This document shows positions 51,501-63,272 of a stretch of DNA of 64,000 nt, piece after piece. Under the pieces are notes generated by a model. The model was not told where the DNA came from. It ran no database searches and worked only from the letters and a program-made list of their open reading frames with translations. A program made the translations under genes and the position numbers. Position 1 is the stretch's first letter. Every line of letters begins with the position of its first letter. The stretch is from Acanthochromis polyacanthus (Eukaryota; Chordata; Actinopteri; Pomacentridae), in contig NC_067127.1 of the NCBI RefSeq assembly GCF_021347895.1, forward strand, positions 11,814,984 through 11,878,983. Reading direction: 5' to 3'.

Positions 51501-54500
51501 AAGAAAAGTTAGCTCTCCATGCAATAAATAGTGTATAATTTGCTGCTTTCATTTTTATTTAGTTTCTGTATTTGTCTCTTATCTGCTTTGTGCAAGCACA
51601 GTCAGCAGTTTACCCTAAATCACTCCAGTTCAGCTGTAAACTTCCTACTTTTATGACTGTTGATCATAGCCGAGACAATAATTGTTTTTTGGTTGTGCTG
51701 ACAAGTGCAGATTTTTTTTGTTTTTTATCCCAATCATGTTATGGCAGTTTTTTCTTTTGAAAGAAAAATGTCGCGTGTTGTGATTATGGTTGAATTTCTT
51801 ATTTTTAAGCTTGGATATTGTTTGTTTTTCAGACATGATTAGTTCAAGTGCTGTTGAAAATCCAATGGTTTTACTTGTTTTTACAGGTTCTTACTATGAT
51901 AATGGTGCTTTTTTCTTTTTTCCCCCTCTCTCTTTTTATAGCATGCATTTCAAACTTGCTAGTGGGTTTTGGGGTTCAGAGGGGTAACTTGGTGATACAC
52001 AGACCCAGTGAGTAAGTTTGAAGATCTGCATGTGTGTCCATGTGCTCTTTTTCTAGATTTGGACCATGCTTCCTGGCTTCTGCACATGTCCTGTGGACCT
52101 CATAAAATCTTTCAAAGGCATGGCCCGCACACTTGGCATGGCTATTAATGAGCGGCCAGACCTGAGACTGACAGTGTGCCAGGCTCTACGCACCATCATC
52201 AGCAAGAGCTGCTCCACTGGTAGGAAGACGTATGACGACACATAGAAACTACTCAGCTGCTTGAGTCTGTTAAATCAAACCACTCAAGAACGTTTGTTTC
52301 TGCAGAGGAGGAAAAAGCTGAAATGGGCCGCTTCTCTAAGAACTTCCTGCCCATCCTTTTCAACGTGTACAGCCAGCAGCCTGTAGCTGGAGAGTCTGGA
52401 ACCTACAGGATGGCTGTACTGGACACCATCAAAGTCTATTTAACTGTCACTGAAATGCAGGTGAGTTCAGTTTTGCACATTGTGCAGCACAATTTTCCTG
52501 CACGGTAACGCAGTATTTATTTTAGTAATTTAAGTTTGCCATGTCACTAATCAAAACTGTCATCCTCAGATGGTCTGCACATTCCTGCAAAAAGCCACAG
52601 AGAGACTGACCAGCTCACAGTCCACTGAGTTCACGCGGTAGGACATAAACGTAGATATGCTGCTGTAGAAATTTGTCTGTCATACATGCATATTCTAGGA
52701 TATGGTAAATTTCAGTATATTTACTCTGCCAGTACATTTGTCTCATCTACTTTCCAGACTGTCAGTGATGGACCTTGTGGTTGCTATGGCTCCCTGTGTG
52801 GATGAGGCCACCATGACTAAAACGTTTGAGCTGATTAGGCCGTACTTGGAGGTAAGAGTTTGCACAATATGCTTACAGTCAGTGTAAAACAATTAAAATA
52901 TTGTGCTCTGTGTTTGTCACACCACAGACAACTATTATCAAGCACCCAGATAAATTTCAGTGATCACTAAAATCATCCCATATATGAAATTAGGTTTTAG
53001 AATAAGACAAAAATAAGCAATATTGTTTGGTTTTAAAGTTTGGAATGTGTCTGCTTAAGGTGGGGTTGACAGCTTTCACACCAGCCCAAATACAGTGCAC
53101 CAAAAATCTGAAATAATTTTAAGTGAACCAAACAAGTTCACATTATACAGATTATTGTTGAGATGGAATAATGGGTTTTTCCGTCTCAACTGCTAAGGGG
53201 CTTTCTGCTTGACCATCTCTGTTCTGCTTGAAGCTTTTTATCATTTACCGTGATCTATTTAAAATGGTATCTGTGAAATTTTAAATTATGTCAATTAGTC
53301 AATATTTTCTTAATTAAATTGCCCATCAACCCACTTCAGCAGAGTTTTTTTTTTTGCATCTTAATACTTGAGCAACAATATCTCAGGAGCTATTAGAGAA
53401 AAAAGCCTGACATTTTCACTGAAGTTGTTGCTCATTATACCATTAATTTATATTTTGAAATATTGGACAAGTAGAAGAAGTAATTAAATCTATTAATCTA
53501 TTAAATCAGTTGAAATATGAAGTAAAATTAATGGTCACATTTTTTTAACAAAAACATGTTATCAGATAATATAAAAAATTAAAATTTTACAAATATCTTT
53601 AGAAATTTCCATATTTTATGCTGTAAAATATTCAAGCAAATCAGAGATGGTTGGGCAGAAATTATTCTGAAAATTTGATTATTTGAAATGGGATAGTGTT
53701 GGACTGGAGGATGAAGGAGATAATGGGCTCAGCCTGATTTACCAGTGGTGGATTACATGTGAAGAAAGTTTGAAAAACCCTGTACTATAAAATAGTTACG
53801 GATGGATGGATGGATAGATACTTATTATATTAATCCTGAGGGAAATTCAGATTCAGAGGTGGGTGTTGATCGTGACGCTCAGCTCTCCATCAGTATGGCT
53901 CTTCACATTATCATTCCTCCTCTTCATTTTCATCATTTTTAGTACATAAAATAAGGAAGCCCTCCTGTTGTGCATATTTGGGCATTCAGCGAAGATTCAT
54001 TTGTGCAACTATGTAGAAAACTGTGGGCTGTAATCAGTGTAGTAACTCATGATCAAGTGGAGAAGCACTGATGCTAGTGTAGTCTGGTTTTAGCTTGTCA
54101 AATTCTCGCTGGTCTAGTTCTGTCTTTTCACATTCTTTTCAGCATTTTTCTGACTTGTATTATGTGTGAAACAGATATCTGAATTTCCCATTAAACTCAT
54201 GTGCAGTTTTTAATTCAAGCCTATTGAAGTTTATTTCTTGTTAACTTTGTGTCTGTTGCTGCATTTATCTTCAGACCAAAGAGCCGGGCATGCAGAAGAA
54301 GGCGTACCGTGTGCTGGAGGAGATGTGTGGAGCAGAGAGAGAGGAGTGCAAATCGTTTGTAGTTTCTAATCTGGAAACGCTCAAAGTCGTCCTGCTTGAA
54401 ACCCTGAAAAAAGCTTCTTCACCAGCCAAGAGGGTGAGGCGGCTTTGTAGAGAGGAACAAAGTAAACAAGACATCAGATGAAACTGCGTGTCTTGGTTTA

Positions 54501-57500
54501 CGGTGTTTGATCGTGTCTGTGCTGCTTCTTCTCCTCAGCCGAGACTGAAGTGTCTGATCCACATCGTGAAAAGGTTAAATGAAGAACACAAAGACTTTAT
54601 CACTGCGCTGCTGCCAGAGGTACCAATAAAAATAAGTGTTGGCAATCACACAACCACTGTGTGCTGATATTTATCAATTTTTACAAGGAGGTTCTCTCTT
54701 CTAGGTGATCATATGCACCAAGGAGGTCTCTGTCGGAGCTCGCAAGAACGCCTACACTCTCCTGGTGGAAATAGGAAATGCTTTTGTCCGCTTCTGTGGG
54801 AACACAAAAGGTGTGAAAGGTGTATGCATGGATGCAGATTTCTCATTTTGAGGTTTTGCTAGGTTCATTCCGAGCATGTAACTGAGCATCTCTCTCTGAT
54901 CCAGATGCCATGGAGCAGTATTTGGTGTTGCTGTATGCAGGACTCACCAGCTCCGTCACCATGATCACCTGTACAGTGCTGGCGCTAACACGTCTCGTGT
55001 TTGAGTATAAAGGTAGGCTGGCTGACTTTAAGCACTTTCCTGGCGGTGATTTGAAAGCAGGATTCACGCTGCTGCTTTTTTCATTTCCAGACTCCGTCGA
55101 GGTGACCACCATGGAGCAGCTGCTGCACAACGTCTGTCTGCTGCTGTCGTCTCGTACCAGAGAGATCGTCAAAGCCGCCTTGGGCTTCATCAAGGTCATC
55201 CTCTTCATCATGGACCCCAAGACTCTGGCCTCACATGTTGCTGTCATGGTACGCGTGGTGCTTTCTTGTTACAGGGAGTGGCATGTTAAAGAGATTTGTG
55301 CCATGTATTAAAGAGTTTTCACTTTTTCTTGTGTTCAGATGGAGGGCATTGGAAACATCAAGGATGATGTAAGGAGGCACTTTAGAACCAAACTGAAGAA
55401 CATCTTCACTAAATTTATCAGAAAGTTTGGGTGAGTGCTCCATCCAACACATGCTCAAATAAATGTCCATGACAGCTGATTTTTCTTTTTTTATGTCTTC
55501 CTTGCCCGTGTAAAATCTTGTTTTGTTAAGTGTTTTGTGTGGGGTTTTTTTTGTGTGTGGGTAGCAAATAATTGTGTTTTTGAAACTGGAGTGGAGTTAT
55601 TTGATTTCTGTGGCAATATTTGATCTTTAGGTGCATCTCTGATTGATTCTGTTGTCTAATGAATGAGGCTGATTGCTTTATTAATTAAATAAGGCAGTGA
55701 ACCAGAACTGTCTAACTGTACTATAAGGTGTTTACAGGACCACTAATGTTTATCTATTCAAATGCTAACCTTAACAAAGGAGTTATTTGTTTTCTAATGT
55801 TGTTTTGGAATTGAGATATGGATTGAAGATGACATGATTCCCCATAAACATCACCGTGTCATTCCTTTGTATCTGTAGCATATATAATTTGGTCTGCATT
55901 CACCTCATTTTTTTGTTTTATGGCTTGATTTTTTTCCCTACCTCTCTGGTCATACTGTGTTTAGACATTACGTGTCTTGATGGTGTCAAATGTCTCCTCC
56001 TGGAAATGTGTAACACCGCGATGTGAAAGTGTCATGCACTGTTTGTATTTTCTTTGCTTGTACCTGATTATCTGCTGTATTTCCAGTTTTGAGCTGGTGA
56101 AGAGCATGCTGCCTGCAGAACACCACAAGGTGCTGGCAAACATCCGCAAGGCCGAGGCTCGCAGCAAGAGGAGGAAACAGGCAGCGGAGGAACAGGACGA
56201 CTCTGAGAGCGAAGAGGAGGCACCGAAAGCAAAGAGCGAAAGGTAGACTGCAGTTCCTTCAGCCAAACCCTGCCTTTCTATATATGTTTGTCTGTTTCCT
56301 CTCTAAAAAACCTTCTGTCCTGTCCTTCATAGCATTGAGGACATTCTTGCTGAGTCCGACAGCGATTTGTCAGAGGATGAAGGAAAGGCTCGTAATGGAC
56401 AGAAGAAAGCAGGGAAGCAGCAGAAAGGACGGGCCTGGCTTAAAGAGGGAGGGGAAGATGACCCGCTTAACTTCCTGGATCCCAAGGTTTCCCAGAGAGT
56501 GCTGGGTAATGAAGTCCTTTAATTTTTTTTGTGTTTGATTCTGCTGCCAGCTCCTGGATTTCATGAAGAAATAAGCTTGTTGCATTCTGTAGTGTTAACA
56601 TGATTTCAATTGTTCCTCAGCCACAAACCCAGAACTGAAGAAGAGCGCCAAGGTTGACCACGGCTTTAAAGTGACCTCAGATGGACGGCTAATCATTAGA
56701 GATGATGAAGAGGAGGACGTGAAAGACAAAGGCAAGTGGAATCAATACAGTCCCTTACTTTGCTTTATTTCTGAACAGGCTGCAACAGTAACTATTCCAT
56801 GTTCTCACAGATGGTGCAGAGATGAAAGACATCCTAGAAGAGGCGGGAGTCAAAAGTGTAAGTGCTTACTGTACACAGTGTTGGATTTATTGTTTTGGAG
56901 ACATTTCATGACTGTTTTGTTCACTATTTTACCTTACTTTTACAAAACCTTCAGAAAAAGTCCCAGAAGAGGAAGTTTCAAGATGACAACTTTGATGACG
57001 ACATGGACGTCGAGCCCCAGTTTTCATATAAAGGTCCATTGAGTTTTTTAAGGTGACAGTTTGAGCAGCTTCCTAGATGTCATGTTGACAATGTTTGTGT
57101 TTTGTTGTCACTCAGCTGGAGGTTCAGGTATCCACAGACCCCTGGGAGGCCGCCAGGACATTGGAGGTGATTACCAATCAAAGGTGAGTCCGACCACATG
57201 CAAAAAAAAACGTGTTAATGGAAGTGGCTGGACTGGGATTTGGTGTGGTTCTGGAAACTGATTCTGAGTGTCTGCTTTTGCTTCTTTCAGAAAGGAAAAG
57301 GAGATGTGAAGAAAAAAGGGAAGCTCGATCCTTACGCTTACATCCCTCTGAAGAAGGCCCAGCTCAATCGCAGGTGAGAGCAGCTGTTCAGTGAAACTCT
57401 CAAAGAAAACTGATGTATTTAACATTTCCTGAGGCCAACATGATTTAATTTTACATTCGCAGAAAACGTGCCAAACTGCAGGGCCAGTTCAAGGGCATGG

Positions 57501-57580
57501 TGAGAGGAGCCCAGAAGGGGGCGCTGTCTGGAAAGAAAATGCAGAAGAAAAGAGGAAAGCTTGAAGATCAAACTATTTAA
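45600..57580 (+). CDS. rrp12: rrp12, ribosomal RNA processing 12 homologue (34 coding exons, 1295 aa)
   Basis: Known: RRP12 is a nucleolar/nuclear HEAT-repeat protein with a NUC173 domain, needed for maturation and export of pre-ribosomal subunits. Exons: 45600-45738, 47213-47442, 47621-47704, 47810-47886, 47997-48102, 48188-48304, 48451-48589, 49346-49473, 49585-49683, 49768-49859, 49976-50087, 50252-50352, 50464-50578, 50658-50800, 50903-51024, 51115-51179, 52057-52219, 52306-52460, 52570-52637, 52758-52851, 54275-54433, 54539-54619, 54705-54810, 54905-55012, 55091-55248, 55339-55430, 56087-56242, 56333-56505, 56621-56731, 56811-56857, 56955-57033, 57116-57183, 57291-57373, 57463-57580; all in phase, 3888 nt. 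Landmarks: [68 protein letters not shown] and GGSGIHRP. Mid-protein is helical-repeat-like; the C-terminus has acidic and Lys/Arg-rich tracts suited to nuclear targeting. Exon 29 has a GC donor and exon 31 a weak GTCCAT donor. Length nearly equals human (1297). Confidence 0.97.
46150..46440. repeat. Degenerate AT-rich repeat in rrp12 intron 1
   Basis: Low-complexity sequence with recurrent CAGTATA-type words, covering much of the middle of rrp12 intron 1 (45739-47212). No coding exon or transposon ends were found in this intron. Confidence 0.4.
53798..53853 (-). repeat. Retroposon tail, inverted, in rrp12 intron 20
   Basis: GGATGGATGGATAGATACTT leads into TTAATCCTGAGGGAAATT, the reverse complement of the terminus seen near 38161. 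The rest of this 1.4-kb intron (52852-54274) is AT-rich without a recognised feature. Confidence 0.5.
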
Positions 57581-57753
57581 CTCGGTGGACTCTAAACGTG
57601 TTGTGTGTGTGATGGCGTGTTCATACACATGCTACAGTGTGGACATGCAACTTGGATGTATGTGTGTGTTTCTGACAGACTGTCTACAAAGGTGGACCCA
57701 GTTTGTTTTTAAACTGTGCCATCTTTCAACGCTCCCAAAATGCTCTGATTGAC

Positions 57754-57759
57754 ATTAAA
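57754..57759 (+). terminator. rrp12: rrp12 candidate poly(A) signal
   Basis: ATTAAA, the common variant signal, about 175 nt past the rrp12 stop codon. Confidence 0.5.
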
Positions 57760-57789
57760 CAGTCAGACACTAAATGAATAGGTCTGTTT

Positions 57790-58890
57790 GTGACCGCAAA
57801 AATCTTCAATGTGCTGTCCCTGCATTGATGGATATTTTCAGACCAGGTGGAAGAACAAGAAATTGCTTGTGTGTCATAATTTGTGTCTACATCAGATAAA
57901 TCTGTTCCTAATGATAAACATAAATTTGTTTGTGTTGAAATATAAATGCAGACTTTAGTACAGGAGGAGTGATGTGTGCCTTTTGGTATTTAGCTGCTTG
58001 AGGGTGCTGTAGACTTTTAAATGTTTAATGGTGAAAAAGAGCGTTCATGGATGTTTTTAAGATGATTTAAATACGCCATTAAAGCTGTTTTCGGACTGAA
58101 ACAGAAGACACAGAAACTCTTATTTCCAGCCTGCAGTTTTTTCCTGACAATGCAGCTTCAAGACGCTGAGACAAAAAAGCTGCAGGGTGAGTACATTGAA
58201 GTTGCTGCATAAGTAAATTGCTTTTAGTGCAGTTTCCAATGATCTAGCATAAATGTGACACTTCCCTTTATTAGTGGTTAAGTAGTTAAAGATGTACTTG
58301 AAACAAAGCCACAGTTTACAGGTTCAGTGTGGTGCTTATTTTACTAAATCACATTCTCAGTTGACTTGTGTGTCATGTGCTTGCCTGAAATAGCTTTAAA
58401 GGGTCTGTTAAGCTCAAGTAATAGTTTTTCACCTGCCAAAATGAAGTCTCCACTCCTATATTGTGCCTGAAATGCATCAAAATTGCTCGATATCGATTCA
58501 AAGCGTTTTTTTTTTTAAAGTATGGTTTCCAGGATGATTGTAATTGAAAAAGATTCTTTATTCTGAATGCTAAATCCGTCCCTAAATCACATTTATGTCA
58601 TATTCAACATGTAAAACCATGCTTATTGTTGTGATTACCTGATAAACTTAGGTTTCTCAAAAACACACTTTCACTGTGGCCACAGACAAAGTTGTATAGG
58701 TTTATAAATTTAGACTGATCTAGACAGAATCAGCTGCATATGTGAGCATTTGGTGGCGGTCTGGAGCCCTCGTTATTACATTACTTGCACTTCACAAAAG
58801 AACAATTGTATCACTGCGTATCAACACAAGTTACCAAAATTGAATATATGTGCAGTCCTGTTCTGCGTGTGTGTTTGTCCTGAGCATACT
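57790..58890. other. rrp12 downstream flank, including the parent of the duplicated segment
   Basis: No gene recognised. The part up to about 58190 is the source of the duplicate found at 60887-61390. The rest is a spacer of about 700 bp before the tandem copy starts. Confidence 0.6.
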
Positions 58891-59601
58891 GAGACTGAGT
58901 CACAAATCTATTTTAGTGGAGTTCTGGAACAGAACAGAGTTGATTTCTGTGGTAATATTTGATCTTCAGGCATGTGTCTCATTGATTGTCAGACAGTTAA
59001 CCAAAACTGTGGTTGTAAACATGAATAAAGCTGTGTGAAGTGAAAATATTTTGAGACGTTAGCTGCTGTCTCAGTCACAAGCTACTCCTTACTGTCCATG
59101 GTGTAAATGAATTGTTTTGGAGACATTTCATGACTCTGTTGCTTATTGTTTTGACAGTCCCTTGAGAACACCCTCATTAAAAGCCACAGAAGAGGAAATT
59201 TCAGGATGACAGCTTTGATGATGACATGGATATTGAACCCTAGTTTTCATATGAAGGTAAATCAATTTCATTTTTGAAAGAGTCTGACCAGATTGCAAAA
59301 TGTCATGTTGATGATACTGTTTTTTGTGCTCAGGTAACCACAGAATCCTTGGAGGCTGACAGGACATGGTAGCTGATTACTGATTACAGGTGAGTCTGAC
59401 CTCATGTACACAAAAAAGCCCCGAGAAACTGTTGTTTCCGTTAGAAAGAGACAGGTGATATGAAAAGACAAAAAAAAACAAAAAACCTTTGTATTACTCA
59501 GTGAAAGTGCTGTGTGTGACAGACTCAGTGTGTTCACAAACATGCTAAGATGTGAACATACCCTGTGGAAATTTCAACAAGTGTTTGAAAGACTCCATGT
59601 T

Positions 59602-60674
59602 AAAGTGCAAACTGATTTGTATAAAATATTCACACCCGTCTAGTCAGTATTTAGTAGATACACCTTTGACCATAATTACAGCATTGTGCCTATGCAAAAA
59701 GACTTCAGTCAGTCTTCGCACATCTGGACACTGCGATTTTCTCCCTTTCGTCTTTACAAAATTGCTCAAACTCTGTCAACTTGCACTAGTGTCGTGAATG
59801 AATAGCCCCTTTCACGTTCAGTCTCAAATTCTCAGTTGGATTGACGTCTATGCTCGGCCACTTTAGAGCATTTACCTCGTTGTCTTCAAACCATTTCTGT
59901 GTAGCCTTGGCTGTATCAGATTGTCCTCTGAGATTTCCCTTTACTTTGCTGCATTCACAAACTTTAGAAGCCTTCCAGGGCCTGCTGCTGAGAAGCATCC
60001 TTACATTATGATGCTTCCACCACCATGCTTTACAACAGGAATGGTGTGTTTGCGATGATGTGCAGTGTTTGATGTCTGCCAAATACTGCATCAAGTCTGG
60101 TGGCCAAAAAGCTAAATTTTGGTCTCATCAGTCTAAAGACCCTTCTTCAGCTTGGATTGAGAGTTTCCTACATGCCCTTTGGCAAACCCTAGATGAAATA
60201 CAAGCTTTTTTTTTCCCAACAGTGGCTTTCTCTTTGCTGTTGTAAGCTAAGTGTCTATCAGCTGCTGAAGTCTGCAAATCCTTCAGAGGAGTCATAGGTG
60301 CCCTCCCACACTAGTCTTTTCTTGTCACTCAGTTTTGAGGATGGTCTGCTATACTCATGTGTCATATACCTTACATTTTCTTAATGACTGATTTAACTGT
60401 ACTGCACTTTTCACAGAGTTACTTGGACTGTTCTTTAGTCTCCATGGTGTAGTTATTGCCAGAAGTGCTGATTCACCAATGACTGGACCTTCCACATACT
60501 AGTCTTCTTGTATTACTTTAATTTGAGACACATTTGCTGCACTCAGGTGAACTCCATTTCTCTAATTGTGTGACTTATAGAACCAGTTAGCTGCACCTGT
60601 GTTGAATTGGGTGAGTCACCGAATGGAAGTCTGAGGAAAACCTTCCAAGAGCGGTGAATACTTTTTACACTTTC
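59602..60674. mobile_element. Degraded DNA transposon, probably Tc1/mariner-like
   Basis: The left end AAAGTGCAAACTGATTTGTA and the right end, read on the other strand, AAAGTGTAAAAAGTATTCAC, are imperfect inverted repeats. A minus-strand reading near 59850-59920 (TQKWFEDNEVNALKWPSIDV, then NPTENL) resembles the Tc1 transposase segment that ends in a PDLNPIEN motif. It is short and eroded, with no intact transposase ORF. It is inserted within the rrp12 pseudogene block, hence younger than that duplication. Confidence 0.65.
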
Positions 60675-60679
60675 TATAT

Positions 60680-60886
60680 AATGACGGAAGCGTGGCTGCC
60701 AATCCGCGCCTACGGCCCCTCCAACCACCACCAACATTCACAGGTGTGAGAGCAGTACCGGAGGCAAGGCGGGCAAAGTGTCTTGACCAAGGACACAACA
60801 GCACATGACTAGACGAGAGCGGGAATCGAACCGCCAACCCTTTGATCATTGGACGACCCACTCTACCACCTGAGCCGCAGCCGCCC
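60680..60886 (-). mobile_element. tRNA-derived SINE
   Basis: On the minus strand the head contains an A-box-like GGCTCAGGTGGTAGAG (about 60863-60878) and a perfect B-box GGTTCGATTCC (60822-60832). A non-tRNA body follows with GTGTCCTTGGTCAAGACACT, which I recall from fish SINEs. It abuts the transposon on the left, and on the right the rrp12-like sequence resumes. Confidence 0.8.
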
Positions 60887-61390
60887 CAATATGTCTGTAC
60901 CTGATGTCTATAAAGGTGAAATGAATTTGTTTTTAAGCTGGGCCATCTGTTAAGCTCCTAAAATGTTCTGATTGGCATTTAATAACCGTGAATATGATGT
61001 TGAATGTGCTGGCCGTATCTTGATGGATATTCTCAGACCAGATGGGAAAACCTTTGGGATCAAAACCGCTCATCTGTGTGTATTTGGTATGCATCGTATG
61101 AATATTTCACGTAGATACATTCATGTATCTACATCTCGAAGTACATAGACATCTGTTACAGAACCTATTGGAAGCCTATTGTGTGCCTTTTTGTTTTTGC
61201 GTTATTGGGACACTTGAGGGTGCTATTGACTTCTGAATTGTTACTGGTGAGTAAGCGCATCCATGGATGTTTTTAGGATGATGTAAACACGTGGTTAAAG
61301 CTGTTTTTGGACTGAAACTCAAGACGGTTACCTCCTGCCTGCAGTTGTCACATTTTCATCTGACAAGACAAAAAGCTGTAGGTTGTGGTT

Positions 61391-62130
61391 TCGCTGCAGG
61401 AGTTAACATACCATTGCTCTCATGTGATTCATTTCCCAGATGGGTTGCAGCAAAATGAGTCATGTAGTGACAGACTGACCTCCTCATCACTCCTTTTTTG
61501 TGTCTCAGTGTTTCTGTGGAAGGAAGCAGATGTCCTGCGCTGATTCAGGACATTCTCAGACCAGGCATCATCTAAACTGCAGCTAAATATATGTGAAATG
61601 GTTTGAAATACTATTCGGAGCGCTTCACTTTTATAGAATCGATTTAAACTGATTAAATTTGGCTTTTGCTACACACAGATGCCCACAATGACACACTGAA
61701 AGCAAGTTTTAGAAATTTGGTTTGAATACTTTCCAAAGCCACTGCAGGACTGCCGTATCATTTGTTAAAGTGACAACAGATTTATCCAAGCCGTAATGTT
61801 TTCCTGAAATATGACTTCCAGTAGCACCAAAAGCAATTCAAAATCTTAGAATTTAGTATCAGCATTGCAGGTTATCTCTATAAATTGTTTGTTTCCTGTG
61901 TAATTAGTTTAATTACAGAACATTGCTTAAAGACAAATGCATTACATCACCTAATGTTGCATCCTGCATTATCCAATTAACTAATAAATATGCCATAAGG
62001 TCTGTGTTGCAGCGACCCCTCTGTGTTTGTAAGACGATTCATAATATGCCTGCAACAAGACTCATCTTGAAATATTCAAATCTAATAGCACACTTTAATA
62101 ATTATGAAAGAATTTACTGCCTCACAACAC
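61391..62130. other. Spacer before the right-edge gene, nothing recognised
   Basis: AT-rich sequence with no supported exon, RNA or transposon ends. A TTTATT near 62140 could be the poly(A) signal (AATAAA on the minus strand) of the right-edge gene. Confidence 0.45.
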
Positions 62131-62658
62131 ATTAAAAAAACATTTTATTGAAGACAGACAAGTTGTTAATAAAGAAATAATACAAATGATCATTTCAGTC
62201 AGTAAATGCAGTATACAGGAAAACCCTGAAGATACAAATTTTCAATTCTATCTTTCACTTGACGGTGTTTTTAAGACCACAGATATATTAAATGCATGCC
62301 AGAATGTTTCCTAACCTCCACCTCAACGTCCCGTTCCTTAAAGATTTGAAAACCCAGAAATCTAACTCAAAACTAAAATAAAGAACAGATGCAGACGGGG
62401 CCTGTATTATAATAAATAAAATATGGAGAAACTGCCCTGCAGTTGCAAAAAGGTCACTGAACTTACAAACTAAATTTTAACTATGTTGTAGAAAAATTGT
62501 TTTTGGTTGAACGGTAAAATTAGGCATCATTCTGATTTGTAGACACCTAAGCTGATGTGGATTTAAAAAAAAAAAAGAGACAACAAACCCATCATTGTTC
62601 ACTACATGCTGTATTTCACACCACCTTCTAGCTCACCTTTATTTATTATTCTCTACAC

Positions 62659-62870
62659 CAGTGGTTCTCAACCCTGTTCCTCAGGACCCCATGTCCTGCA
62701 TGTTTTAGATGCTTCCCTGCTCCAACACACCTGATTCAAATGATCAGCTCGTCAAGCCTCTGCAGAAGCCTGATAACGAGCCTGATCATTTGAATCAGGT
62801 GTGTTGGAGCAGGGAAGCATCTAAAACATGCAGGACATGGGGTCCTGAGGAACAGGGTTGAGAACCACTG
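62659..62870. mobile_element. Palindromic hAT-type MITE, 212 bp
   Basis: Two 89-bp arms (62659-62747 and 62782-62870) are exact reverse complements as read, with a 34-bp loop. The ends are CAGTGGTTCTCAA. The flanks carry an identical 8-bp duplication CTCTACAC (62651-62658 and 62871-62878), which is diagnostic of hAT-type insertion. There is no ORF. It lies in the presumed 3' UTR of the minus-strand proline-rich gene. Confidence 0.93.
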
Positions 62871-63272
62871 CTCTACACTATCAAAGTAGACGCGTGTATT
62901 AACCATCGACATTCACACAAGCTCTCTTTCAACAACACAAAAATCCTACAGGATTGTACTTAACTGTCACCATTTAGATCAACATGACATCTCACTGTAC
63001 ACAGAGGCTTAATCAAGTAACTACATGCTTGTTTTTTTTCTATAATGTTTTCTATAAAAATGTTGATTTTGATGAAACTCATTTGCTGATTTTGAAATCA
63101 GATAAATATTTTTTGCTGTCCAGCAACAAAGCACAGAGCTTCAAGTCGGAGCTCCTGGCTGATTTTACGCCTCTCTGCTGTCTTCGAGTCTGGGGGATGA
63201 AAGGAGGATGTGTTTTTTTTTTCTAGAATGAGTTGACATATCGGTTGTTTATTGCGGGCCCTCTCTTTATCA

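Larger units (their letters stand above)
58905..61390 (+). pseudogene. Decayed tandem partial copy of the rrp12 3' end
   Basis: Segments match rrp12 in order. 58930-59030 resembles intron 26 (about 55590-55720). 59108-59160 resembles intron 30. 59179-59256 resembles exon 31, 59331-59389 exon 32, and 59443-59480 the start of exon 33. 59515-59560 and 60887-61390 resemble the 3' UTR and downstream flank (57600-58190). Exons 27-30 and 34 are absent. The exon 31 copy has a stop where the gene encodes Gln (CCC TAG TTT for CCC CAG TTT). The block is interrupted by a transposon (59602-60674) and a SINE (60680-60886), both absent from the parent. With no start codon and an in-frame stop, it cannot encode RRP12. 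Confidence 0.88.

Noticed and set aside
55590..55720. Possible C/D snoRNA in rrp12 intron 26
   Set aside because: TGAT and CTGA-like words occur, but no terminal stem or properly placed C and D boxes were found.
59786..60094. 102-aa minus-strand ORF as a gene
   Set aside because: Eroded transposase-like remnant inside a transposon, without a start context or full domain.
60820..60886. tRNA gene on the minus strand
   Set aside because: The A and B boxes belong to a SINE head; the body continues with a non-tRNA SINE region and no proper acceptor stem was seen.
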